Of a DNA stretch of 64,000 nucleotides, positions 1 through 7,977 are shown in pieces. Every line of letters starts with the position of its first letter. Positions within the stretch are counted from its first letter, which is position 1. The DNA is from Arcobacter sp. F2176 (lineage in GTDB: Bacteria; Campylobacterota; Campylobacteria; Campylobacterales; Arcobacteraceae), in the NCBI RefSeq assembly GCF_004116465.1, contig NZ_PDJV01000007.1, forward strand, positions 1 through 64,000, read 5' to 3'. A program made the position numbers and the translations under genes. The notes beneath the pieces were generated by a model that ran no database searches, was not told where the DNA came from, and worked only from the letters and a program-made list of their open reading frames with translations.

Positions 1-4
1 AGGA

Positions 5-205
5 ATGACTGGATTATTTGCAAATGGAGTTAGCAATGTAAATACATTAGTAAATAAAATCAATAATACAGAAGATTCAAAAGCAAGAGGTGCCTTATTA
101 AAAGAGCTTGATAAAGAACTTTCAAATATGGACAAAAAAGAACTTCCAGCAGCTCAAGAAATTGTTAACAATAAATTAAAATTTTCAAAAACACTTGAAA
201 AATAA
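5..205 (+). CDS. C-terminal part of an unidentified protein (cut by window edge)
   Basis: The open frame reaches the window edge, and its first ATG follows an AGGA with no spacer, so this ATG is probably an internal methionine and the true start lies to the left. The visible 66 residues are highly charged (Lys, Glu, Asp, Asn), predicted helical, with no membrane segment and no motif I recognise. A strong hairpin terminator follows directly, so this is the last gene of a plus-strand unit. No function is proposed. Confidence 0.55.
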   Translation: MTGLFANGVSNVNTLVNKINNTEDSKARGALLKELDKELSNMDKKELPAAQEIVNNKLKFSKTLEK

Positions 206-226
206 TGCTGAATTATTTATATAAAA

Positions 227-270
227 ATTACCTAGCTATTAAAAATAGCTGGGTAATTTATATTTTTTAA
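227..270 (+). terminator. Rho-independent terminator
   Basis: A 14-bp stem (227-240 with 244-257, one T-G wobble, 3-nt loop) is followed by a T-rich run ending near 270. It closes the plus-strand gene ending at 205. It also lies just past the stop of the convergent Nudix gene and could serve both directions. Confidence 0.85.
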
Positions 271-275
271 AGATA

Positions 276-851
276 TTAATTAGATATCTTATTTTCCATA
301 AACCAAATAAACGAAAACATCAATCCTGGTGTTTTCGCTTTACTTTCATCATAAATAAACTCTTTATACTCATTGATAGGAAGATACATAGTCTCTATTT
401 GTTCATCATGGATTCCTCCGCCATTATGCACTTTCATGTTATCATTTATTTGGGCATAGTATAAGTTTTGTTTTCCTCCACTTATTCCAACATTTGTATA
501 AAAAGAAGTGATTTTTTCTATGTTTTCTAACGGAACATTATAACCACACTCCTCATCAATCTCTTCTTTTACAATCATTTCCAAAGATATATCTTTATCA
601 ATAATCCCAGCACAAAGTTCATAAGTACACAAGTTTGATTTATCATTTAAATAAACAGGAGCTCTAAATTGTTTTACTAATAGAAAAGCATTTTTATCTA
701 TGTTATAAAGTAAAACAGCAACAGAATCGAAGCTTTTAACTGCTTCCCAAGTTTTATCTATTCCATTTTGATTATATGTTAACTTTACAGGATGCACAAA
801 TTTTGTATCTTCTAAAATAGATGTTTTAAAATTTTTAATTATATTATTCAT
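276..851 (-). CDS. Nudix hydrolase, NUDT14-like (UDP-sugar diphosphatase type)
   Basis: The 191-residue protein follows the NUDT14 (UDP-glucose pyrophosphatase) pattern from end to end: an N-terminal LTYNQNGIDKTWEAVKSFDS block, VLLYN, LVKQFRAPVY, then YELCAGIIDKD and the Nudix helix VKEEIDEECGY, and a late GGGIHDEQIE acidic stretch. The Nudix box is degenerate at the first Glu (Ile) and at the Arg (Glu), as in NUDT14, whereas the metal-binding EExxEE part (here EEIDEE) is kept. The family hydrolyses nucleoside-diphosphate sugars such as UDP-glucose or ADP-ribose. The ATG has an AAAGG seven bases upstream. It is a single-gene unit, convergent with the gene to its left. The family is clear; the substrate is inferred. 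Confidence 0.85.
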   Translation of the reverse strand: MNNIIKNFKTSILEDTKFVHPVKLTYNQNGIDKTWEAVKSFDSVAVLLYNIDKNAFLLVKQFRAPVYLNDKSNLCTYELCAGIIDKDISLEMIVKEEIDEECGYNVPLENIEKITSFYTNVGISGGKQNLYYAQINDNMKVHNGGGIHDEQIETMYLPINEYKEFIYDESKAKTPGLMFSFIWFMENKISN

Positions 852-946
852 TTATTAGCCTTTAATCAATTATTTTATACAAAATTTATTTAAAAAAAGT
901 AAATATATAGTAAAATAAATTGAATAATAATTTTTTAAGGCTAGAA

Positions 947-1537
947 ATGCAACTAAAATACATAGGACCAAAACCAATAATTTCAGAACATGGAGTAAGT
1001 TTCAAAGATGGGAAAGAAGACAAATATGTGTATATTCAAACTGCGATAGAAATTTTAAATGCAATCAATCATGAATATGTACAAGGCGTAATTTATAAAT
1101 ATGATGCTCAAATTACAAAACCAAGTGATGAAGAAATAGAAAATATCATTATAGGATATAAGCCTGAGTTGAGAAAAACTATTGAAAAAGAGATTACTTC
1201 ATATAAACAATACTTAAAAGAAGAGATTGAAAATAGCCCAATCTCTCACCCTTTATTAAATAAAGATGAATTAATGGCCTTGCAAAATAATTTAAAAATC
1301 ATGCATGAATATAGAATACAAAGAAGTATAAATAAAATTTGTTATATGCATATCATAGAAATAATAGCAGACATAATAAAAGAGCACAAAATAAAAGATA
1401 TAAGTTCACCTTTTAATGAAAAGTTTTGGCATGTAATGCAAACTATTCAAGGACAACTATCAAATAAAAGAAACTATGTTGATACCCAAATAAAAGAGAA
1501 TAAAAATGGTACGATAGAATTAAGTATGAAGTTTTAG
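947..1537 (+). CDS. Hypothetical soluble protein
   Basis: The frame is open from a TTG at 920, but the ATG at 947 has an AAGG six bases upstream and gives a 196-residue protein starting MQLKYIGPKP, so I choose it. The protein is charged, with no signal peptide or membrane span. The middle part (about residues 60-150) is mostly helical with many Glu, Lys and Ile. It opens with a short beta-like region (KYIGPKPIISEHGVSF). I do not recognise the family. It is monocistronic and convergent with the histidine kinase gene that ends at 1546. Confidence 0.7.
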   Translation: MQLKYIGPKPIISEHGVSFKDGKEDKYVYIQTAIEILNAINHEYVQGVIYKYDAQITKPSDEEIENIIIGYKPELRKTIEKEITSYKQYLKEEIENSPISHPLLNKDELMALQNNLKIMHEYRIQRSINKICYMHIIEIIADIIKEHKIKDISSPFNEKFWHVMQTIQGQLSNKRNYVDTQIKENKNGTIELSMKF

Positions 1538-1545
1538 GATCCTTT

Positions 1546-2718
1546 TTATTTTGCAACAGATTTAAAATCAATAAAAAATGTAGAACCTTCATTTTTCCTT
1601 GATTTTAATGAAATTTTGAGATCATACTCTTTACAAACTCCATTTACAATATCTAATCCTATGCCAAATCCACCTTCAAAATTTTCACCTCTTTTGTATC
1701 TTTTGAAAATCTCTTCTTGATCTTTTTGTTCAATTCCTATCCCAAAATCTTGAACAGAAAAAATAGTACCTTTTAGTTTTACAGTTATTTGAGCATCTTT
1801 TTTTGAATATTTAATTGCATTTGAAATAAGATTATTTACTATTTTTTGAGTTTTTGTTTTGTCCATAAAAATATCACAAGGTTCAAGTTCTTCATTTATC
1901 CTAATACCTTTTGTAATAGCAATATCTTGAAAAAACTCAACACTTTCATTTACCAACTCAGCAAAATCAATATTAACATCTAAAAAAATATCTTGTTCAT
2001 TAAAAGCACTATAATGCATGTCATTATATAATTGCGAAATTTGTTTAGCACTACTTATAATATACTTTAGCATCTTTTGGGCATTTCTTCCTTGTTTTAA
2101 AGCAGAAGTAGAAGTCATCAAAACTGCAATTGGAGTATTTAATTCATGGGCAGAATCTTTTATAAACTTGTCCATTTGTTCAACTTTTTCTCGAACAGGT
2201 TTTAAAAGTAATTTTGCAAGTAAATATCCTATACCTCCAATAAAACAAGTTGCCAATAGCAAAATAATACTTATATAGATTTTTAATTTTTGTGTATCAC
2301 TAATTATTTGATTTGTTTCAATTACAATATATTTAATATCAATTTTTTCATCATGGTGCTCTTCAAGTTTTGCCACATGAAAAGAGTGACTTTCATTGTG
2401 AGAAGCCTCTTTATCAAAATCTATCTTACTATTTTCAAATTGAGAAAAGATTACTTTCCCATTTTTATCAAAAAGGCCATACTTTAGATTCTCATTTTTT
2501 AATGGAGTTGGAATAAAAGGTACCTTTTCCATATAAGCATTTAAGATATTTGCTTTTAGCATATTTGCAGCACTACTCATTTCAATTGAACATCGACGAT
2601 CTACCATATCAATCTCTTTTTTATAATAAGAAAGTAATAAAATAAAAAGAATTAAAACCGTCGAGCCTATATATATAAATAAAAAACTAAATAAAGCTTT
2701 TTTTTCATTTTTGTTCAA
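1546..2718 (-). CDS. Sensor histidine kinase with His-rich periplasmic domain
   Basis: A 390-residue membrane sensor kinase. Transmembrane segments at about residues 9-31 and 146-168 enclose a periplasmic sensor of about 115 residues. That sensor contains a histidine cluster (His107, 111, 114, 121, 122). The H-box DSAHELNTPIAVL puts the phosphorylated histidine at 191. The N box is NLISNAIKYS, G1 is DFGIGIEQKD and G2 is GGFGIGLDIV, so the ATPase domain is complete. The start is a TTG inside the last codons of the response regulator gene, with AGGA seven bases upstream. It overlaps that gene by 14 nt, so the two are translated together. The stimulus is unknown; the histidine cluster hints at metal or acid sensing. 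Confidence 0.92.
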   Translation of the reverse strand: MNKNEKKALFSFLFIYIGSTVLILFILLLSYYKKEIDMVDRRCSIEMSSAANMLKANILNAYMEKVPFIPTPLKNENLKYGLFDKNGKVIFSQFENSKIDFDKEASHNESHSFHVAKLEEHHDEKIDIKYIVIETNQIISDTQKLKIYISIILLLATCFIGGIGYLLAKLLLKPVREKVEQMDKFIKDSAHELNTPIAVLMTSTSALKQGRNAQKMLKYIISSAKQISQLYNDMHYSAFNEQDIFLDVNIDFAELVNESVEFFQDIAITKGIRINEELEPCDIFMDKTKTQKIVNNLISNAIKYSKKDAQITVKLKGTIFSVQDFGIGIEQKDQEEIFKRYKRGENFEGGFGIGLDIVNGVCKEYDLKISLKSRKNEGSTFFIDFKSVAK

Positions 2719-3370
2719 ATTTGTATCCTATTCCTCGTATAGTCTCTATTTTTTCTTTTCCTAAAATTTCCCTAAGATTTTTTATATAAACCCTAATAGT
2801 TGCATCGGTTGGTTGTTCATCATATTTCCAAATATTTTGTAATAATTCCTCTGAGGATATAACTCTATTAGAGTGAGTTATAAAATATTTTAAGATTTCT
2901 TTTTCTTTTTGAGCTACTCTTATTTTTTTGCCATTTGTTATAACTAAAGATTCAGAAGGTAAAAAAGAGATATTATCATCGATTTTCATTTCGTCAACTT
3001 TTCCAAGAGAAAAGTATCTACAAAGCTTATTTATTCTTTGTTCTAACTCTTCTAAATCAAAAGGTTTTTTTATATAATCATCACTCCCAAGTTCAAAAGC
3101 AGTTTTTAAATGCTTTGTATCTTGATATGCGGTAATGATTATAATAGGAGTTTGACTTTTGTAGTCATTTCTAATATATTTTAAAACATCAAGACCTGAC
3201 ATAGTTGGAGTATTTACATCTAGTATTGCAAAGTCATAAATACTATCAATCAATTTTTCTAAAGCATCTTCACCCTTATTGCATAAAGTTACATCATAAC
3301 CTTTGTCCATTAAATAGTCATTTAAAATATCACTTAATGCTAAGTCATCCTCTAATAATAAAACCTTCAT
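2705..3370 (-). CDS. OmpR-family response regulator
   Basis: A 221-residue two-domain regulator. The receiver (1-115) has the acidic pocket LLLEDDLA, the phospho-acceptor Asp51 in LDVNTPTMSGLDVL, and the conserved lysine in DYIKKPFDL. The C-terminal half is a winged-helix DNA-binding domain ending VYIKNLREILGKEKIETIRGIGYKFE in its usual form. It lies 13 nt after the YajQ gene and overlaps the kinase gene, forming a yajQ-regulator-kinase operon. Its target genes cannot be told from the window. Confidence 0.93.
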   Translation of the reverse strand: MKVLLLEDDLALSDILNDYLMDKGYDVTLCNKGEDALEKLIDSIYDFAILDVNTPTMSGLDVLKYIRNDYKSQTPIIIITAYQDTKHLKTAFELGSDDYIKKPFDLEELEQRINKLCRYFSLGKVDEMKIDDNISFLPSESLVITNGKKIRVAQKEKEILKYFITHSNRVISSEELLQNIWKYDEQPTDATIRVYIKNLREILGKEKIETIRGIGYKFEQK

Positions 3371-3383
3371 AATTTATCATTTT

Positions 3384-3884
3384 TTATTTGAAGTTATCAA
3401 ATACAAGTGGTGATTTGAAATCCATTGATTTTAAATGCTTCATTATAGTTTGTAAATCATCAATATTTTTTCCTGTAACTCTTATCTCATCACCTTGATT
3501 TACAGCTTTTACTTTTAATTTTAAATTTTTTATTTCCACTTGGATTTGTTTTGCTTCATCTTGTTTGATTGAATCTACTATTGCATAAACATATTTTCTA
3601 TTTCCACCTGAACTATCATCTTTTTTTGCTTCATCAAGTGAATTTATAGAGAGCCCTCTTTTATTCATCTTTGAAATTAAAATATCATACATAGCATCAA
3701 CTTTATTATCACTTGAAGATATTAAAGTGATTGTTTTAGCACCTTGGTTAAAATCAATTTCTGCTTTTAAACCTTTGAAGTCATATCTATTTTCTATTTC
3801 TTTTTGCGATTGAATAACTGCATTTTTAAGTTCTTGCATATCAAGCTTTGCTGAAATATCAAATGCGTGTTCTTTTACTGCCAT
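3384..3884 (-). CDS. yajQ: YajQ/DUF520 family nucleotide-binding protein
   Basis: A 166-residue protein of normal length for YajQ. It contains the family's N-terminal FDISAKLDMQELKNAV and the RYDFKG motif, and the C-terminal VTGKNIDDLQ and LKSMDFKSPLVFDNF. The fold is two ferredoxin-like domains. Homologues bind nucleotides, and in Xanthomonas a relative binds cyclic di-GMP and acts with a LysR regulator. AGGAG precedes the ATG. It is the first gene of the unit that continues into the two-component genes, an arrangement that may be only co-transcription. Confidence 0.93.
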   Translation of the reverse strand: MAVKEHAFDISAKLDMQELKNAVIQSQKEIENRYDFKGLKAEIDFNQGAKTITLISSSDNKVDAMYDILISKMNKRGLSINSLDEAKKDDSSGGNRKYVYAIVDSIKQDEAKQIQVEIKNLKLKVKAVNQGDEIRVTGKNIDDLQTIMKHLKSMDFKSPLVFDNFK

Positions 3885-3966
3885 ATTGTCTCCTATTTTA
3901 ATAATTTATTTATATATTATATAAAAACTTTATGTAATGATTATTAAGAGATTATATTTATCTCTT

Positions 3967-4368
3967 CTATTCTTTTATTTTAAGTTCATTAAGTACTGTA
4001 AATCCAATAATTATCCATGAAATAATCATAATAGTTCCACCAAAAGGTGTAATTGCTCCAAGCCAAGAAAGTTTCAGTATAACTAACATATATAAAGAAC
4101 AAGAAAAAATTAATGTTCCTAAAATAAGTAAATAACCTGAAATAACAATTTGTTTTGAATTTGGTAAAAAATAAGTGATAAGTGCAACACCAAAAAGTCC
4201 AAGTGTGTTATAAAATTGATATTGAACACCAGTATGGTAAACTGCCATTAAGTATTCATCTGTAGTAGCTTTTAAACCATGTGCTCCAAAAGCACCAATA
4301 GCAATGCCAAGTGCCATCATAAATGAAGCAATGATTAAAAAGTTTTTTGTGTGTTTTGTAATAAACAT
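3967..4368 (-). CDS. DUF423 family membrane protein
   Basis: A 133-residue, four-helix inner-membrane protein with the DUF423 signature ALGIAIGAFGAHGLK near residues 18-33, followed by YHTGVQYQFYNTLGLF. E. coli YgdD is the best-known member; the function of the family is not established. The Shine-Dalgarno sequence GGGAG lies inside a stem-loop directly before the start codon (separate entry), which may limit translation. The gene upstream on the same strand ends at 4416. Confidence 0.88.
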   Translation of the reverse strand: MFITKHTKNFLIIASFMMALGIAIGAFGAHGLKATTDEYLMAVYHTGVQYQFYNTLGLFGVALITYFLPNSKQIVISGYLLILGTLIFSCSLYMLVILKLSWLGAITPFGGTIMIISWIIIGFTVLNELKIKE

Positions 4369-4369
4369 A

Positions 4370-4401
4370 ATATACTCCCAAATTTTTATTGGGAAGTATA
4401 T
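4370..4401 (-). promoter_or_regulatory. Stem-loop sequestering the ribosome binding site of the DUF423 gene
   Basis: On the minus strand, 4401-4389 pairs with 4381-4370 (12 bp with one bulged T, 7-nt loop). The 3' arm contains the GGGAG Shine-Dalgarno sequence and ends one base before the ATG at 4368. No T-run follows, so it is not a good terminator. This resembles a translation-blocking hairpin. Confidence 0.5.
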
Positions 4402-4415
4402 CTAAAAAAAATTAA

Positions 4416-4685
4416 TTAACTTTTTGATTTATCTTTTGAAGCAGAGAAGCCAGCACCTTTTTTCTCTTTTTTCTTTAAGTCTAACTCTTCTATGATTTCT
4501 TTAAAATCAACGCCATCTTGGTTCATCTTAGCAAAACATGCAGCTACAACAGCTATAGCGTTTGGAACTTCTTTTTTCTTTTTATATGCTTGTATGTTTT
4601 TTTCACTTACTTTAATAAGCGCTGTAAACTTCGGAATCGTTAATTCTGCATCCAAAAGAAGTTTTTTAAAATCTATAAAGGTCAT
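4416..4685 (-). CDS. Small helix-turn-helix-like protein
   Basis: An 89-residue basic protein. Residues 5-60 (FKKLLLDAELTIPKFTALI, then KNIQAYKKKKEVPNAIAVVA) have the spacing of a lambda-repressor/XRE-like helix-turn-helix domain. The tail from about residue 70 is a low-complexity Lys/Ser stretch. AGGAG precedes the ATG with a good spacer. No partner gene points to a target, and DNA binding is inferred only from the helical pattern. Confidence 0.65.
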   Translation of the reverse strand: MTFIDFKKLLLDAELTIPKFTALIKVSEKNIQAYKKKKEVPNAIAVVAACFAKMNQDGVDFKEIIEELDLKKKEKKGAGFSASKDKSKS

Positions 4686-4760
4686 ATATTCTCCTATTTT
4701 ATTAATGACGAAATTATACTAAAAATATACTAAATATACATATATTATATACTTAATATA

Positions 4761-5210
4761 TTATATAATATCAATTTCCCAAAAAAACTCTATCCACTTA
4801 TCTGCAATTTTTACTGAATAATCAGCACTTATACATGCAGTTGGTTTATAAAATATTGTAGCTAATCTAAATTCTGTATGAGGAAATTTTTCTCTTAATC
4901 TTTTTAAAATTTCTCTCATAGTTTCGCCACTATCAACAATATCATCTATAACTAAAACTCTTTTTGCATGTGATACATCAGGAATATTAAAAATATTAAA
5001 TGTGTCTAGTTTCAACTCCCCTTCATAATGAATAGAATTAAGAGAAAAGACATTTCTCATATTTAAAGCTTGTCCCATAAGATGAGATAATGTAAGCCCA
5101 CCCCTTGCAACTGCCAACAAAATTTCAGGTTCATAATCCCTACACTTATTTACTAAAACTTGAGTATCTTCCTTGAACTCTTCATAACCATAATAATACT
5201 TTTCTTGCAA
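4761..5210 (-). CDS. Purine phosphoribosyltransferase
   Basis: A 149-residue type I phosphoribosyltransferase. The PRPP-binding loop is VLVIDDIVDSGETM (about residues 86-99), and the hood region has the family's LLAVARGGLTLSHLMGQALN. Members transfer a phosphoribosyl group from PRPP to hypoxanthine, guanine or xanthine. The start is a TTG with AGAGG seven bases upstream, lying in the stop region of the NCS2 permease gene 3 nt away. The pair therefore looks like a purine uptake and salvage operon. The exact base is not determined. Confidence 0.88.
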   Translation of the reverse strand: MQEKYYYGYEEFKEDTQVLVNKCRDYEPEILLAVARGGLTLSHLMGQALNMRNVFSLNSIHYEGELKLDTFNIFNIPDVSHAKRVLVIDDIVDSGETMREILKRLREKFPHTEFRLATIFYKPTACISADYSVKIADKWIEFFWEIDII

Positions 5211-5213
5211 TTT

Positions 5214-6512
5214 CTAACCTCTTAATATAAAAACTAATAAAGAAATAAATGTTAAAAGAATAATTCCAATATTTATATCTTTTGTCTCTTTTTTAACTAA
5301 TTTTATAATTGTATAAACAATAAAACCTGCTGATATACCATTTGTAATTGAATAAGTCAATGGCATAAGTAAAACTATAAAAAAAGCTGCTGCTGAAGTT
5401 GCAAAATCCACTTTCTCAAAATTTATTTTTCCTAGTTCACTAAACATCAATACTCCAACAACTACCAAAATAGGATAAATTGCATTTGGTGGAATCGATT
5501 TAAAAAGTGGTAACATAAACAGAGTTGTTATAAATAAAAGAGCTGTAAAAACAGCTGTTAATCCTGTTCTTCCACCAGCTTCTACACCTGAAGCACTTTC
5601 AACAAATGCTGTAGTTGTCGAAACACCCAATAAACTCCCACCAACTGTTGCAATGGCATCTGCTTCAAGTGTTTTTTGTAAAGATTTATCTTCTTTATTA
5701 TTCTCTTGAAAAAGATTAGCTCTTGATCCAACTCCTGTCAAAGTACCTAGAGTATCAAACATATCAGTAACTAAAAATGTAATAATAACAGGTAAAAGTG
5801 ACAAACTAATTGCACTCATAATATCTAATTGAAAATATATTGGAGAAATTGATGCAGGAGATGAAAACAATGATGTGGGAGCTGCTCCAATACCAAAAAT
5901 CCATCCAACTATTGAAGTTACAAGAATAGATAAAATAAAGGCACCTTTTAAATTATATGCAAATAAAATAAAAGTCAAAATCAAACCAAAAGTACCTAAT
6001 AAAACAGTATCTTTTGTAAAATCACCTAAAGTAACCAATGTTGCAGGACTAGCAACTATCATACCCATTTGTTTTAAACCAATAAAAGCAATAAAGGTAC
6101 CAATACCTGCACTAATTGCTCTTCTTAAATTAAGTGGAATAGAAGTCATAATCCAAACTCTAAAGTTTGTAAAAGATAAAATAACAAATAAAATACCAGA
6201 AAGGAAAACTATACCTAAACCTGTTTGCCAAGGTATTTTCATACCTAAAACTAAACCGTATGAGAAGTAAGCATTTAGTCCCATACCAACACTCATTGCA
6301 ATTGGAGTATTTGACCAAAGACCTGAAAAAATTGTAGCTAAAATAGTAATTAAAGCAGTGGCAGTAATAACTGCATCCATTGGAAGACCTGCATCTGCAA
6401 GTATAAATCCATTTACTGGGACGATATACATCATCGTCAAAAATGTCGTTAACCCAGCAGTAAACTCTGTCTTGACATTTGTATTGTATTTTTTTAATTT
6501 AAAAAAACCCAC
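5214..6512 (-). CDS. NCS2-family purine (hypoxanthine/guanine-type) permease
   Basis: A 432-residue polytopic inner-membrane transporter, typical length for the AzgA/GhxP branch of NCS2. Recognisable parts are the N-terminal TEFTAGLTTFLTMMYIVPVN, PIAMSVGMGLNAYFSY, the substrate-site region FLVTDMFDTLGTLTGVG, and TTTAFVESASGVEAGGRTG. Members import purine bases with protons. The start is GTG with AGGA six bases upstream. It is followed by the phosphoribosyltransferase gene after 3 nt, giving a salvage unit. I found no purine riboswitch in the 166-base leader. Confidence 0.92.
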   Translation of the reverse strand: MGFFKLKKYNTNVKTEFTAGLTTFLTMMYIVPVNGFILADAGLPMDAVITATALITILATIFSGLWSNTPIAMSVGMGLNAYFSYGLVLGMKIPWQTGLGIVFLSGILFVILSFTNFRVWIMTSIPLNLRRAISAGIGTFIAFIGLKQMGMIVASPATLVTLGDFTKDTVLLGTFGLILTFILFAYNLKGAFILSILVTSIVGWIFGIGAAPTSLFSSPASISPIYFQLDIMSAISLSLLPVIITFLVTDMFDTLGTLTGVGSRANLFQENNKEDKSLQKTLEADAIATVGGSLLGVSTTTAFVESASGVEAGGRTGLTAVFTALLFITTLFMLPLFKSIPPNAIYPILVVVGVLMFSELGKINFEKVDFATSAAAFFIVLLMPLTYSITNGISAGFIVYTIIKLVKKETKDINIGIILLTFISLLVFILRG

Positions 6513-6650
6513 ATCTGTTCCTATGTAATAATTTTAAAAAGAGAGAAAAGAAGAAATATTTTCTTGCTTTTTTACCCTCGAATAATATCCAAAAATGAAT
6601 TATTATTTATTAAAGCAATAAAATATTACCTTATATAAAGAAAGATTTTC

Positions 6651-6656
6651 TATAAT
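6651..6656 (+). promoter_or_regulatory. Candidate -10 element
   Basis: TATAAT, 22 bases before the start of the DUF89 gene, in a T-rich stretch as is usual for Campylobacterota promoters. No clear -35 element is visible. Confidence 0.4.
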
Positions 6657-6678
6657 AAGAAAAAACAAAAGTAAAAAT

Positions 6679-7536
6679 ATGAATATAACAAATGATTGTG
6701 TTGAGTGTATAGTTGGACAAATAAATAAAGCTACGAAACTACTTAATCTAGATGAATCTCTTGCAAAAGAGATAAATACTGAGGTGGAAAAAAAAGCATT
6801 AAATTTTGATTTTAAAAAATCGCCTCCTTTTGTAGCTAAAGAAGTTTATGAATATCTTGGTTTCAAAACAAATTTAAAAGATCCATTAGAAACTTTAAAA
6901 CAAGAATCTATCAAAAAAGCCACTACATACTTACCTCTAATAGAAGATAAAATCTCGTCAAGTGAGGATAAACTTTTTACAGCAATAAAAGCAGCAGTTG
7001 CTGGCAATGTAATTGATTTTGCAACAACAAAAGAGTTTAGTTTGGATGATGAGATAAACTCTATCTTTCAAACAAACTTTTCAATAAATGATTATGAGAT
7101 ATTTAAAGAGAAGTTAGAGGAAACTGGCTCATTGATAATATTAGCAGACAATGCAGGTGAGAATGTATTTGATAAAGTATTGGTTAAAATAATAGTAAGT
7201 TTATATCCAAATATTAAAATACACTATGCCACAAGAGGAAAAGCCATAATAAATGATATCACCACAAAAGAAGCTTTACAAAGTGGTATCGATAAATATT
7301 GCCAAGTTATTAGTTCAGGTGTAGACACTCCAGGATTAGATAAAAGTAGAGCCTCAAAAGAGTTCATGGAACTATTTGATAAAACACCGCTAATACTATC
7401 AAAAGGTATGGGTAATTTTGAGTGTTTAGAATCATACAAAGATAATAAAATCTTTTTTTTATTTAAAGTAAAATGTAATGTTGTAGCAAATACTATATCT
7501 AGAAACTTAGGAGAGATAATTTTGAAAAGAGGATGA
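6679..7536 (+). CDS. DUF89/ARMT1-like damage-control phosphatase
   Basis: A 285-residue DUF89 protein. The N-terminal CVECIVGQ holds a CxxC pair as in the bacterial/archaeal subfamily. The metal-site motifs are ILADNAGENVFDKVL (about residues 154-168), SSGVDTPGLD, and the late LILSKGMGNFECL. Members are metal-dependent phosphatases that act on side-product sugar or cofactor phosphates. No Shine-Dalgarno sequence is obvious before the ATG. The gene is convergent with the DUF6172 gene, and both stop codons fall in one hairpin. The substrate is unknown. Confidence 0.85.
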   Translation: MNITNDCVECIVGQINKATKLLNLDESLAKEINTEVEKKALNFDFKKSPPFVAKEVYEYLGFKTNLKDPLETLKQESIKKATTYLPLIEDKISSSEDKLFTAIKAAVAGNVIDFATTKEFSLDDEINSIFQTNFSINDYEIFKEKLEETGSLIILADNAGENVFDKVLVKIIVSLYPNIKIHYATRGKAIINDITTKEALQSGIDKYCQVISSGVDTPGLDKSRASKEFMELFDKTPLILSKGMGNFECLESYKDNKIFFLFKVKCNVVANTISRNLGEIILKRG

Positions 7537-7550
7537 TTAAATATCCTCTT
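7527..7550. terminator. Hairpin shared by two convergent genes
   Basis: An 8-bp perfect inverted repeat (7527-7534 with 7543-7550) encloses the adjoining stop codons of the DUF89 and DUF6172 genes. No long T-run follows on either strand, so termination strength is uncertain. Confidence 0.45.
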
Positions 7551-7896
7551 CGTTTATCTCTTCACTTGTTTCTGATTCTTCAGAAGTAGTTTCGTCTAAA
7601 GATTGAACTCTTTGTTTTTCTTTTCTAAATTCTGCTCTTGCAATAATCTCTAAATAAAAAGTCTCGCAATTATCCGCTGCTGCTAAATCAATAGATTTTA
7701 TAACATGAGAAAGTGGGATTTCAACTGGTGTTTCATCAGCTTTTGCGAATTTACAATCAAAAAACCAATAGTTTTTATCTGCTGGTAAAGCTTTTCTTTG
7801 TTCTCTTTTTATATATTTTCTAATCTCATTTTTTATTGATTCTACTACTCGTTCAGTTTTTTTATTTTCTATTTGTAGTTTAAAAGTTTTTTTCAA
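7537..7896 (-). CDS. DUF6172 family protein
   Basis: A 119-residue protein with the pattern I associate with DUF6172: MKKTFKLQIENKK, then KNEIRKYIKREQRKALP and YWFFDCKFAKADETPVEI, ending in an acidic Glu/Ser/Thr-rich tail from residue 95 on. No membrane segment. The start is TTG with AAAGGA at proper spacing. Function is unknown; the mix of a basic N-terminal half and an acidic tail would fit a nucleic-acid or protein-binding role, which is only a guess. Confidence 0.7.
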   Translation of the reverse strand: MKKTFKLQIENKKTERVVESIKNEIRKYIKREQRKALPADKNYWFFDCKFAKADETPVEIPLSHVIKSIDLAAADNCETFYLEIIARAEFRKEKQRVQSLDETTSEESETSEEINEEDI

Positions 7897-7977
7897 TTTT
7901 TTCCTTTTTTTGCAATTATATCCAAATCTATTACATTTGATGATAATTTTTAGTGAAATTGAGATAACATTTTGCTT

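Noticed and set aside
5875-6270. 131-residue frame antisense to the NCS2 permease
   Set aside because: Low-complexity Lys/Ile/Pro sequence produced by reading the opposite strand of membrane helices; no ribosome site.
6513-6678. Purine riboswitch before the permease gene
   Set aside because: The conserved loop and junction sequences are not seen in the 166-base leader.
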